From: Atribacterota bacterium
Lineage (GTDB): Bacteria > Atribacterota > Phoenicimicrobiia > Phoenicimicrobiales > Phoenicimicrobiaceae
NCBI GenBank assembly: GCA_030666935.1
Contig: DAOUWX010000024.1
Span: 1 to 14,779 of the forward strand
DNA: 14,779 nt
Reading direction: 5' to 3'
Shown: in pieces, positions 6,034 to 13,325 of the stretch
How positions within the stretch are numbered: position 1 is the stretch's first letter
How the letters are laid out: each line of letters opens with the position of its first letter
Program-made: the position numbers and the translations under genes
Notes under the pieces: model-generated
Database searches by the model: none
What the model was told of the DNA's origin: nothing
The model's input: only the letters and a program-made list of their open reading frames with translations

Positions 6034-8538
6034 TTATGGTACATCAAATTCTATTGGATACTGTCCTGAAACTGGTGGGTAGAATATAACCTCAATATGT
6101 TTTCCAGCCATATCCTGTATAAAAGTTAATTTAATATTAGATGTATTAATTTCTCCAACTAATAGAGTAGTATCAATAATATCAACAATTACACCGCTTT
6201 TAGTATTATCGTTATAAACTTCTATATCATCTATCGCAATTTTAGATAGTCTTTGTGAGGGAGTGCTTTCTGACCAGGAAATTTTCATTTCTTCTACTAC
6301 AATATTTTCTCCAGCAACTTCAACATCAAAAGTAATGATATCACATGTTGGAACACAAACTACACTATCACCTACTAAGGTTAAAGTAGTTTCTTCATAA
6401 AATTCTACTTCACAGATATTGTTTGACGAAATAGTATCGTATCCGTCGAAAGCAGTGGCAGTGATAGTAGCAGTTCCCACTGCTTCGGAAAATAATTCTA
6501 TCTCTGCGATACCATTAGTGGTATATACGGTGCTACCATCAGAAAAAGTTCCAAAATTTGTAGTAAAAGTTATATCCCCTGCATATTCTGGTACATGTAT
6601 GTTAGTCAAATCACAAACAGTAGCTGTAATCGTAGAAGTATTTCCTACACCTATTTTAACATTTTCAGGACTTGCATTTAATTCGATATGATCCTCTGTA
6701 CCATAGAATTCTACTACTGCTGCTTCTATACTTTCTTTCAATTCTGAATTATATATTAAAGAAGCTTCAATGGTAGCAGTACCGGAACTCTCAGAAGACA
6801 ATACTATTTCAGCTACACCATTAGTGGTATATACGGGGTTACCACCAGAAAAAGTTCCAAAGCTTGTAGGGGCTTTTGTAAAAGTTATATACCCGGTATA
6901 GTTTGATACTATCTTTCCAAAATAATCATATACGATGGCTTTAATAGTAGAAGTATTTCCTTCGGGAATAATTTGATAACTGGGTGTTAATTTAATATGG
7001 TCAGGAATTAATGCTAATATAACATTTATAGTAACAGACACTGCTGTTAATCCTCCTCCACTTGCAGTAATAATCGCTGTACCTGTAGATGATTGGCCAG
7101 AAAATTTCGTTGTATTAATAATACCCTCTGAATCAGAAGTAGGAAAAATCCAAGAAGATGGTTCTTCAAGATTTCCCCCGGTATCATTGCTTGTTAATTC
7201 TAAAGAAATAGTAATAGGTGAATCAGTAGGATTCGTATTAAATCCGTTTATATCTAATAAACTTACAGTTATCGTAGAGTATGCCTCATCAAAATACATA
7301 GGATTTGGATTAGCTGAAATTGATATAGCAACAGGCGGGCCTAAAAAACGTACATCAGTTTTACCACTTTCTAAATCAACAGCTGTTGCAACCACAATTG
7401 CCAATCCTGGATTACCGGTAGAATTTAAGATTATTGTGGCACTTGCATCACTCTCATCACCACTAAGAAAAGGTATTGTTATAGTAGAAGTAGACAGATT
7501 TCCTTCACCAAAAACACTGAAATTTATTACAACATCAGCAAATATATCTTTTTTCTTTAATATTTGGCTTGCTGCGTCTATTAAAGAAACAGTAATGGTA
7601 GAGTAATTAGTTGTACTTGCTTTAATAACTGATGGATTAGCTTCAAGGTTTATTTTTACTGGACCATTAGTAATTTTAATAGTAGTTGTATCGGTTACTG
7701 TCTTTTCATCAACAGGCAAATAAACTGAAGCTTCTATTAGGTTAAGCCCAAAATTTCCAGGCATTGTTCCGTTAGAGGTAAAAGTAGTGTTAGCCCTGCC
7801 ATTAATAGGAGCTACTTCGATAGAGGTCAGACCATTAGAAAAGGTTCCAAATTTATCGGGAGAAGTTATTAAAAAGAATATATTACCTTCTCCAGTTTTT
7901 TCTCCCCAGTCAATAATGGTGTTTCCTTTTATATCCTTTACTACAGCAATAAGTTCTGTAGTTGCATGGACTGAATTTGTAGGAGTATTTAGAATATTGT
8001 AAGATTCAGAAAACAGCACAATTTTAGCAGGATCTGATGCAAAAACTTCTAAATATTGTACCAACATTGTGGTTTCTACTGTTTTACTAATTCCCTTTCT
8101 ATCTTTCCAGCTAACAACAGTTAACACCTTTTTTAAATTGGGATCTTCTAATGAAACATTTACATCAACTCTGTATTTTTTATTTGCATCTGTAACACTC
8201 TTAGTTGTTGTTATAACTTTTTCAAAATCCATATTTTTAACATCTTCCATTGCCTCGCGGGCATAATTAGTAGCTACAGTTCTATCGCGTGCATCAGCCA
8301 TTCCCATCCATCCGCTATTAAAAGCAAGAAATATTCCGAGTACAGCTATTGCAAGAATTATGACTGCTACCATTAATTCAATTAAACTAAAGCCTTTGAG
8401 ATTGCTTCGTTGCTTCGCTCCTCGCAATGACAGAGAAGATGGATTCCCGCTTTCGCGAGAATGACAGAAACCAACTATCTCTTGCAATGACAGAAAAAAT
8501 TGTATTTTTTTTGATAATATTCTATTTATTTTTAACAT
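6034..8538 (-). CDS. PilV-like prepilin fused to about five Ig-like (invasin/BIg-type) domains
   Basis: This is an 834-residue modular pilin. Residues 1-49 form an exceptionally long leader; cleavage is predicted after G49, before FSLIELMVAVIILAIAVLGIFL (Glu at +5 present). Residues 50-160 form a PilV/GspI-like module (ATNYAREAMEDVKNMDFE). About 160-712 contains five repeats of roughly 100 residues of BIg/invasin type, with recurring YSTITVSLxD, FGTFS and YTTNGxAEI...GTATI motifs. A C-terminal cap (about 712-834) has CVPTC. The last two Ig units are recent duplicates, sharing a 20-base identical stretch 306 bases apart (6511-6530, 6817-6836). I chose the ATG at 8536-8538 because GGTGGTGA lies 5 bases upstream; an upstream GTG (8550) overlaps this site. 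It is probably a tip or minor pilin displaying an adhesin. Leader residues about 17-47 are encoded by a dispersed repeat (see findings). Confidence 0.9.
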   Translation of the reverse strand: MLKINRILSKKIQFFLSLQEIVGFCHSRESGNPSSLSLRGAKQRSNLKGFSLIELMVAVIILAIAVLGIFLAFNSGWMGMADARDRTVATNYAREAMEDVKNMDFEKVITTTKSVTDANKKYRVDVNVSLEDPNLKKVLTVVSWKDRKGISKTVETTMLVQYLEVFASDPAKIVLFSESYNILNTPTNSVHATTELIAVVKDIKGNTIIDWGEKTGEGNIFFLITSPDKFGTFSNGLTSIEVAPINGRANTTFTSNGTMPGNFGLNLIEASVYLPVDEKTVTDTTTIKITNGPVKINLEANPSVIKASTTNYSTITVSLIDAASQILKKKDIFADVVINFSVFGEGNLSTSTITIPFLSGDESDASATIILNSTGNPGLAIVVATAVDLESGKTDVRFLGPPVAISISANPNPMYFDEAYSTITVSLLDINGFNTNPTDSPITISLELTSNDTGGNLEEPSSWIFPTSDSEGIINTTKFSGQSSTGTAIITASGGGLTAVSVTINVILALIPDHIKLTPSYQIIPEGNTSTIKAIVYDYFGKIVSNYTGYITFTKAPTSFGTFSGGNPVYTTNGVAEIVLSSESSGTATIEASLIYNSELKESIEAAVVEFYGTEDHIELNASPENVKIGVGNTSTITATVCDLTNIHVPEYAGDITFTTNFGTFSDGSTVYTTNGIAEIELFSEAVGTATITATAFDGYDTISSNNICEVEFYEETTLTLVGDSVVCVPTCDIITFDVEVAGENIVVEEMKISWSESTPSQRLSKIAIDDIEVYNDNTKSGVIVDIIDTTLLVGEINTSNIKLTFIQDMAGKHIEVIFYPPVSGQYPIEFDVP
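8398..8492 (-). repeat. Composite dRS3-like/GTCATT repeat inside the pilV-like leader region
   Basis: On the minus strand: GTCATTGCAAGAGATAG (8491-8475), then the dRS3-like unit TCATTCTCGCGAAAGCGGGAAT, then GTCATTGCGAGGAGCGAAG ending CAATCTC at 8398. The 38 bases 8433-8470 are an exact inverted copy of 3317-3354. The unit is read in frame and contributes FCHSRESGNPSS, LSLRGAKQRSNL and neighbouring residues to the prepilin leader. Confidence 0.92.
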
Positions 8539-8544
8539 GAAAAT

Positions 8545-8656
8545 CACCACCAGATCAATTGACCAATTTATCGATTGACCAATTCACTAATAAATTAATT
8601 CAGCAATTAACCAATTCCCAAATTCTGCAATTAGTTAAAAAATTAGTCTGCCAGTC
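8545..8656 (-). repeat. Octamer tandem array upstream of pilV-like gene, with Shine-Dalgarno
   Basis: On the minus strand, units from 8656 are GACTGGCA, GACTAATT, TTTTAACT, AATTGCAG, AATTTGGG, AATTGGTT, AATTGCTG, AATTAATT, TATTAGTG, AATTGGTC, AATCGATA, AATTGGTC, AATTGATC, then TGGTGGTG, which carries the SD. Thirteen units keep an unbroken 8-base register, ending at the ribosome site. Confidence 0.9.
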
Positions 8657-8730
8657 AAAAAAGTTCGTATATCGTAAATTCTTAAGATCGAGAATGCTGT
8701 AATAGTTTCTCTTGTTATTTATATTCCCTA

Positions 8731-8754
8731 TTTTTTAGCTTTTTAGCTAAAAAA
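8731..8754. repeat. AT-rich perfect hairpin
   Basis: TTTTTTAGCT (8731-8740) and AGCTAAAAAA (8745-8754) form a 10-bp perfect stem with a TTTT loop. It could be a weak bidirectional terminator between the FimT/GspH-like and PilV-like genes, but the stem has only two G-C pairs, so that function is uncertain. Confidence 0.5.
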
Positions 8755-8760
8755 CACAGT

Positions 8761-8851
8761 AAAAACAGTATCGGGTATCGAGTATATAGTATCAAGTCAA
8801 GAGAGAAAAAGAAAAGAAAGATTCAAGATAATATCAAGTATTGAGTAAAAA
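8761..8851 (+). repeat. Heptamer tandem array (GTATCGA type), copy B
   Basis: After AAAAACA come GTATCGG, GTATCGA, GTATATA, GTATCAA, GTCAAGA (8768-8802), five degenerate heptamers, and GTATTGA (8838-8844) still in register. The layout matches copies A and C, including the purine-rich tail with GTCAAGA and AAGATTCAAGATA. Confidence 0.85.
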
Positions 8852-8915
8852 AATACAATTCAGACTACTCTTTAGATTAAAAAGACAGTTACGCTTTCAT
8901 ATATTCCCGAGAAAC

Positions 8916-8950
8916 TCAATACGCGATACTCGATACTATATACTGTTTTT
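8916..8950 (-). repeat. Heptamer tandem array (GTATCGA type), copy B'
   Basis: Plus-strand units TCAATAC, GCGATAC, TCGATAC, TATATAC, TGTTTTT run directly into the stop codon (8950-8952) of the FimT/GspH-like gene. It is inverted relative to copy B. On the minus strand it shares GTATCGAGTATCGCGTATTG with copy C. Confidence 0.85.
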
Positions 8951-9411
8951 CACCAATTCTCCGGAGGATTTGGGCTTATTCTTACCCGTGCAGTCACCGG
9001 AGTCATAATCACATAAAGAACCTTCCCTCTTTTGTTTTTTAAAGTTACTGTCCCGCCTTGACCGGGAACTCCGTTGGGATAGAAATATAAATTGTTATCT
9101 GTAAAATTAGTATTAAATAAATCAATATCTTTTAATACTATATCATTAATTAGTTCTGTTTGCCTATAAACCCTATATCTATCTAAAGTTGGCCAAAATT
9201 GTAATTTATAATAAACCCCTTCATAAAATGCTCTGGATTGAATATTCTTTAGTCCTGAACCTAAAAGTGCTGCTGCAGTGTTTAATTTATTCAATTGTAT
9301 AAGATAATCTAATCCGGTCAAAGAAAGTCCAAGTAATAAGGTTACTATTCCTACTACGAACATTAGTTCAATAAGAGTGTAACCTTTGGTACGGTTATTT
9401 CTACATTTCAT
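8950..9411 (-). CDS. FimT/GspH-like minor pilin
   Basis: This 153-residue prepilin has a 10-residue basic leader (MKCRNNRTKG), cleavage before YTLIELMFVVGIVTLLLGLSL (Glu at +5 present), and a C-terminal domain typical of GspH/FimT: LGSGLKNIQSRAFYEGVYYKLQF, YRVYRQTEL, and the glycine-rich YPNGVPGQGGTVTLKN followed by VTARVRIS. FimT/GspH proteins belong to the priming tip complex, and some bind DNA. No clear Shine-Dalgarno precedes the ATG (9409-9411), so initiation may be weak. Its stop abuts heptamer array B'. Confidence 0.88.
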   Translation of the reverse strand: MKCRNNRTKGYTLIELMFVVGIVTLLLGLSLTGLDYLIQLNKLNTAAALLGSGLKNIQSRAFYEGVYYKLQFWPTLDRYRVYRQTELINDIVLKDIDLFNTNFTDNNLYFYPNGVPGQGGTVTLKNKRGKVLYVIMTPVTARVRISPNPPENW

Positions 9412-9629
9412 ACTGCGTTTATTTATCTTTCGTTATATATAGTTTTTTAAGGCAAAGTTCTTGGTTTTTCGTTTTTAGATTAAAGAATTAAATATAAATA
9501 TATAAATACTTCTTCTGGATTCCCACTCCCCGATCAGGTTGAGGACAGGTTTCGTGGAAATGACATAAGTCTTTTTCGGGTTCGATAAATCGAATCTCTA
9601 CATTATAAATCACTCTCAATTCACAAATT
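9412..9629. repeat. pilD-fimT spacer with a variant dRS3-like element
   Basis: 9511-9564 is a relative of the GTCATT...GGGAATCC repeat with a longer internal hairpin: on the minus strand TGTCATTTCCACGAAACC, then CTGTCCTCAACC, then TGATCGGGGAGTGGGAATCC. Next to it, TTCGATAAATCGAA (9581-9594) is the exact inverse of the hairpin at 3243-3256. The rest is AT-rich and shows no gene. Confidence 0.75.
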
Positions 9630-10397
9630 TTAAAACCCTATGTACCAGCTTATTATTTTCTCGCCCCATAAAAGAGTGATGAAAGAACCTAAGACAATGA
9701 ATGGTCCGAAAGGTACCACATCTTCTCTACTTTTAACCTTCAACAAAATTAAAATAATTCCTGCTAATGCTCCTAAAAAAAATCCTAAAAACAGAGAAAT
9801 TATGATATATCTCCAACCCAGGAAGGCGCCAATCATTGCTGCGAGTTTAACATCTCCTCCACCCATCGCTTCTTTCTTAAAAATTACCGAGCCGGCCAAG
9901 CCAATAATTAATATTATTCCTCCTCCGGCAAATACTCCTAAAGCTGAATTTATGAATGATATATAAGGTACAAAAAAACTTAAAGTAAATCCTATTATTA
10001 TTCCCGGCAAGGAAATTACATCAGGCACAATCTGTTCGTTCAAATCGATAAAAGCAATAATTATAAGAGCTGAAGATAAAATTATATAAATTAAAGATTG
10101 AATGCTTAAGCCATATGTCAGATAAATTATTAAATATATTAATCCGGTTACAAGCTCTACTATCGGATATTGGATAGATATCTTGTTTTTGCAACTACGA
10201 CATCTGCCTTTAAGCAGGATATAACTTAATAAAGGTATATTATCTTTTGATGAGATATTACTGCGACACTTGGGACAATGAGATGCCGGATATATTATTG
10301 ATTCATTTCTGGGAATCCTATAAATACAAACATTACTAAAACTTCCCACTATCAGGCCTAATATGAATATTAGGACATCATTTACAACATAATACAT
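9630..10397 (-). CDS. pilD: Prepilin peptidase / N-methyltransferase (A24A family)
   Basis: This 255-residue polytopic membrane enzyme cleaves prepilin leaders after Gly and N-methylates the new N-terminus. The N-terminal methyltransferase part has GSFSNVCIYRIPR and both zinc Cys pairs, C41-P-K-C44 and C66-R-S-C69. The A24 peptidase part has the catalytic Asp motifs F-I-D118-L...P-D126 and G-G-G-D182-V-K-L. About seven to eight hydrophobic helices are visible. Length and motifs are complete, so it should be active and serve all prepilins in the window. It follows the orphan prepilin gene by 15 bases and is probably in the RHH-led operon; AGGAT lies 8 bases before the ATG. Confidence 0.96.
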   Translation of the reverse strand: MYYVVNDVLIFILGLIVGSFSNVCIYRIPRNESIIYPASHCPKCRSNISSKDNIPLLSYILLKGRCRSCKNKISIQYPIVELVTGLIYLIIYLTYGLSIQSLIYIILSSALIIIAFIDLNEQIVPDVISLPGIIIGFTLSFFVPYISFINSALGVFAGGGIILIIGLAGSVIFKKEAMGGGDVKLAAMIGAFLGWRYIIISLFLGFFLGALAGIILILLKVKSREDVVPFGPFIVLGSFITLLWGEKIISWYIGF

Positions 10398-10412
10398 GTA
10401 GTTATCCTATTC

Positions 10413-10802
10413 TTATTTCTTAATTACAATATTTAAATGAAGCATATTACCATCAGGATCAATGCCATCGAGAGTAAAGGTGTCCATTCCATTAAAATAA
10501 ACTACTACATCACCAGGACTGCTCCAGCCATTTCTGATTTGAGATTTTTTAGTGATAGGATTTTGGATGCTTAAAGATTTAATAATATTATCTAGATTAT
10601 TCCAAATCAATATAGGATGTTTCTCTATTAGTTCTGATTTTATTTCATTCTCTACCGATTCAATATTTGATTTTATAATTTTTATCTTCTCTCGTTCAAC
10701 ATACCAATTATAAAGGCGTGGAGCATAAATTATTAGTGCTCCGATAATAATAATCCAAATTATTACTGTTATTAAAACTATACCCCGTTTATTGGATAAC
10801 AT
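10413..10802 (-). CDS. Small prepilin-like protein lacking Glu5
   Basis: This 129-residue protein has a short basic leader MLSNKRG followed by IVLITVIIWIIIIGALIIYAP, resembling a class III signal with cleavage after G7. Position +5 is Thr instead of Glu, as in GspK/PilX-type proteins. The rest is a helical segment (about 35-60) and a beta-rich tail with GWSSPGDVVVYFNGMDTFTLDGIDPDGN, in which the Asp-rich loop could bind calcium (inference). I do not recognise a named family. It sits between the RHH regulator and pilD, with an AAGGATGTG sequence upstream, and is likely a minor pilin or pseudopilin. Confidence 0.7.
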   Translation of the reverse strand: MLSNKRGIVLITVIIWIIIIGALIIYAPRLYNWYVEREKIKIIKSNIESVENEIKSELIEKHPILIWNNLDNIIKSLSIQNPITKKSQIRNGWSSPGDVVVYFNGMDTFTLDGIDPDGNMLHLNIVIKK

Positions 10803-10816
10803 TTTTATTCACATCC

Positions 10817-11002
10817 TTAATTCATTGGTAATTTTTCCGCTTTCGTCTTCTCTTCACTTCTTTTAATTTTTTTTAATTTTTCTTTAATCGCTTCAGAAAC
10901 AAAGTGATTCATTAAGATTCCATGTGATTTACAATACTCTCTTAATTCCAGCGCAAGTGGTTCAGGAATTCTTGAGCCCATTAATATCTTTTTTGTACTC
11001 AT
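10817..11002 (-). CDS. Small ribbon-helix-helix (CopG/MetJ-like) DNA-binding protein
   Basis: This 61-residue protein starts with a short beta strand (KKILMGSRIPEPLA), followed by helix A (LALELREYCKSHG), a turn (ILMN) and helix B (HFVSEAIKEKLKKI), ending in a basic/charged tail. This is the RHH layout of CopG-like repressors and of many antitoxins. No toxin gene follows; the next genes are a prepilin-like gene (14 bases on) and pilD, so it is more plausibly a pilus regulator than an orphan antitoxin. The ATG has GAGG (11011-11014) 8 bases upstream. Its promoter overlaps a palindrome, suggesting autorepression. Confidence 0.72.
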   Translation of the reverse strand: MSTKKILMGSRIPEPLALELREYCKSHGILMNHFVSEAIKEKLKKIKRSEEKTKAEKLPMN

Positions 11003-11015
11003 AATGTTAACCTCA

Positions 11016-11031
11016 GTTAGCTAATGCTAAC
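11016..11031. promoter_or_regulatory. Candidate operator for the RHH protein
   Basis: GTTAGC (11016-11021) and GCTAAC (11026-11031) form a perfect inverted repeat with a 4-base spacer. It overlaps the -10 box of the RHH promoter. A further GTTAAC lies at 11005-11010. RHH repressors typically bind such short palindromes at their own promoters. Confidence 0.6.
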
Positions 11032-11052
11032 ACAAGTTATCAGCTTTGTCAA
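11024..11052 (-). promoter_or_regulatory. Sigma70-type promoter of the RHH-orphan prepilin-pilD operon
   Basis: On the minus strand a perfect -35 TTGACA (11047-11052) is followed, after exactly 17 bases, by TAGCAT (11024-11029; four of six match TATAAT). The ATG of the RHH gene lies about 21 bases further. This is the best promoter match I found in the window. Confidence 0.72.
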
Positions 11053-11059
11053 AAAAATA

Positions 11060-11108
11060 AAAAACAGTATCGAGTATCGCGTATTGTGTATCGAGTCAAG
11101 AAAGATAA
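11060..11108 (+). repeat. Heptamer tandem array (GTATCGA type), copy C
   Basis: AAAAACA, GTATCGA, GTATCGC, GTATTGT, GTATCGA, GTCAAGA, AAGATAA in strict 7-base register. It lies between the stop of the ligase/TPR gene (30 bases away) and the RHH promoter (8 bases away). Confidence 0.85.
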
Positions 11109-11137
11109 AAAAATAAATTTCGGGAAACTGAGATAAA

Positions 11138-13192
11138 TTAATTCTCCAATTTACTTTTATAAATATCATATATTGCTTTTTCTATTTCTTCGATTATAGG
11201 ATTGCCTTCCGGTACTAATTGCAAGGCCTGCACAAAATATTCCAGTGCTTTATCAGGCATTTCTTTCATCTTATAAACCATTCCTAAATTTGTTAAAATA
11301 ATATATTTTTCCCTAAAACTTGGTTCAATTTCTAATATTTTTTTCCATTGCTCAATTGCCCCATCAAAATTGCCTTTTTCAAAATACAAAAGACCCAAAT
11401 CGGAATAAGCCTGGGTAAATCGAACATCAAGATAGATAGCATATTTAAATTCTTCTTCCGCTTGTTGATAATCCCCCATTTTTTTATAGCATAAGCCTAA
11501 ACTTCCATAAAGATTTTTATCATTATAATATTTTTTTGACTCTTTGAGTTTCCGCACTGCATCTCTATAAAAATTCAAAATATAATAGTTGACTCCCAAA
11601 TTATATAATACTCTACCGTTAAAAGTATCTAATTTACTCGCCGATTGATATTTTATTGCTGATTCTATATAATTATCATCTTCAAAATATTTTTCACCCT
11701 GATAAGCATATATTTCAGCCAAATAAGGTCCCACAACTATGTCATTTATTAGTAGTAACATAACAAGTAAAATTAAAATGGTATAAAGAAGGGGCAGTCG
11801 AGAACTTTTTAAGCTTTTCTTTTCTCCATTCATTAAATTATTTTTATTTTTTTCTTTATATTTCTCCATTAAATATTTTTCTTCTGAAAAACCATAACTT
11901 TTAATATATACTACACCAAGACCAAGGATTATAAAAAAAGCAGAGCCCAGTGCGGGAACGTGTAAAGGGAAAGTAAAAAGACTATGAATCAAAAAAGAAG
12001 TAATGCCTAACAATAAACCCCAGCAGATTAATTTTCTTTTATTATCTATTTCTTTTTTCAAAAAACTTATAAATAATTTGTATAAATATAATATCATTAT
12101 TAGAATGATGCCCAAGCCAATCAATCCTATCTCTGCCCCTATTTGCAAATACTCGTTATGTGCTTCTTTAGCATTGATCCAATATTTATTATATTCCGGA
12201 TGCTCTTTTAAAAATCTTGCTTGATAATCTAAATAATTAATTTTAAAACTTCCTATCCCTCCTCCCAGGAAAGGCTTATCTTTTATCATTAGTCCGGTGA
12301 CTCTCCACATTAAAATGCGAGTATTTATAGAAGAGTCTTTCTCGTCAAAAGTTGAAACAACTCGTTGAGAAACAGTGAATGCACTTTTATTTAAGGGATT
12401 ATCGACAGAATAAATAAGTGTAATAATAACAAAAGCAATTAATAATAAAATAAGCCATTTTTTATTTTCTTTAAATAAATTGAAAAAATTAAATTTAAAA
12501 ATAAGAAAAATCCCAAAAAATAAAGTTAAACTTATACTAATCCATATGCCCCTGCTCTGGCAAATGATTAAAGCGGCATAAAGCAAAGATAATGATATGA
12601 AGTATATAATTTTTTTCTTTTTAATTTTTTCTAATAAATAAAAACAGAACATTAAGGGAAAAATTAGGGCTAAATAATTAGAAATCCAATTCTTTTGACC
12701 AATTAGTGAAGCCACCCTATCATATTCCTGTAAATAAGAAATAAAATTATAATAATGTAAAATAGTATAAAGGGCGATAATAAAAGAAGTTAGAAAAAAT
12801 ATTTGGATAAATGATTTAAACTGATATTGATTTTTTATATTTTTTATTATTAAGAAATATAATATAAAATAAGCTAAAAAGATAGTAAAATCGTGAAGAC
12901 TGCTCAGCAAAAATCCATTTTTAACGAAAGAAAATACTGCTATTAAAATTAATAATACCAGGGGGAAAGGTACTTTATTTTTCTTATAAATTTTATTTTC
13001 TTCTCTTAAAAACCCGATGAGGTATATTCCACCACCAAGCACTATTGATAATTTCAACCAGGTTTCCTGGTTAATTAGATATCTATCTACATATTTATAC
13101 GCAACCAGGGGAATAAATAAAATTAATAATTTTATAATATTTAATGTTATTCTTTGATAAAAATTGATATTTTCTGTTCTATATTTTTCCAT
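11138..13192 (-). CDS. Wzy/O-antigen-ligase-like membrane protein with C-terminal TPR domain
   Basis: This 684-residue protein has about a dozen hydrophobic helices in residues 12-490 and a long extracytoplasmic loop typical of the Wzy_C/WaaL/PglL superfamily: SRGIWIS near 215, GGGIGSFKINYLDYQ near 310, and the conserved EAHNEYLQIGAEIGLIGL (His near 345). Members transfer or polymerise lipid-linked glycans. The last about 190 residues carry some four to five TPRs (ESAIKYQSASKLD, DYQQAEEEFKYAIYLD, FDGAIEQWKKILEIEP, PDKALEYFVQALQLVP). The gene lies directly after the pilins, as pilin O-oligosaccharyltransferases (PilO/TfpO/PglL type) often do, but a surface-polysaccharide role is equally possible. 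GGAG (13201-13204) lies 8 bases before the ATG. Confidence 0.87.
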   Translation of the reverse strand: MEKYRTENINFYQRITLNIIKLLILFIPLVAYKYVDRYLINQETWLKLSIVLGGGIYLIGFLREENKIYKKNKVPFPLVLLILIAVFSFVKNGFLLSSLHDFTIFLAYFILYFLIIKNIKNQYQFKSFIQIFFLTSFIIALYTILHYYNFISYLQEYDRVASLIGQKNWISNYLALIFPLMFCFYLLEKIKKKKIIYFISLSLLYAALIICQSRGIWISISLTLFFGIFLIFKFNFFNLFKENKKWLILLLIAFVIITLIYSVDNPLNKSAFTVSQRVVSTFDEKDSSINTRILMWRVTGLMIKDKPFLGGGIGSFKINYLDYQARFLKEHPEYNKYWINAKEAHNEYLQIGAEIGLIGLGIILIMILYLYKLFISFLKKEIDNKRKLICWGLLLGITSFLIHSLFTFPLHVPALGSAFFIILGLGVVYIKSYGFSEEKYLMEKYKEKNKNNLMNGEKKSLKSSRLPLLYTILILLVMLLLINDIVVGPYLAEIYAYQGEKYFEDDNYIESAIKYQSASKLDTFNGRVLYNLGVNYYILNFYRDAVRKLKESKKYYNDKNLYGSLGLCYKKMGDYQQAEEEFKYAIYLDVRFTQAYSDLGLLYFEKGNFDGAIEQWKKILEIEPSFREKYIILTNLGMVYKMKEMPDKALEYFVQALQLVPEGNPIIEEIEKAIYDIYKSKLEN

Positions 13193-13236
13193 TTTAATTA
13201 CTCCAATCAGGTTGATTATACTTTATTTTTTGATCT

Positions 13237-13325
13237 ATTTATTTTATCTCCATTACTGAAAAAAATTTAATTTTAATTACTTATAAAATAATTGAATATT
13301 AGATATAATAAATTTAATCTATTTA
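13237..13325. repeat. Duplicated noncoding block downstream of pilin gene 1
   Basis: An AT-rich block between the pilin stop and the ligase gene aligns with 14034-14128 at roughly four of five positions, including 25 identical bases (13295-13319 and 14099-14123). Unlike the other copy, it has no terminator next to it, so transcription may continue into the ligase gene. Confidence 0.8.

Larger units (their letters stand above)
8551..8949. other. Repeat-filled gap between FimT/GspH-like and PilV-like genes
   Basis: These 399 bases hold no gene. From high to low coordinates they contain a heptamer array (8916-8950), AT-rich sequence, a second heptamer array in the opposite orientation (8761-8851), an AT-rich perfect hairpin (8731-8754) and the octamer array (8553-8656). 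The two facing heptamer arrays share AAAAACAGTAT/ATACTGTTTTT ends and could form a large stem. Confidence 0.8.

Noticed and set aside
6419..8266. Plus-strand open frames antisense to the adhesin pilin
   Set aside because: They mirror the low-complexity Ig-like coding sequence; there are no ribosome sites or recognisable domains.
10817..11002. RHH protein as an antitoxin of a type II toxin-antitoxin pair
   Set aside because: No toxin-like frame lies next to it; both flanking genes have other functions (prepilin-like and ligase-like).
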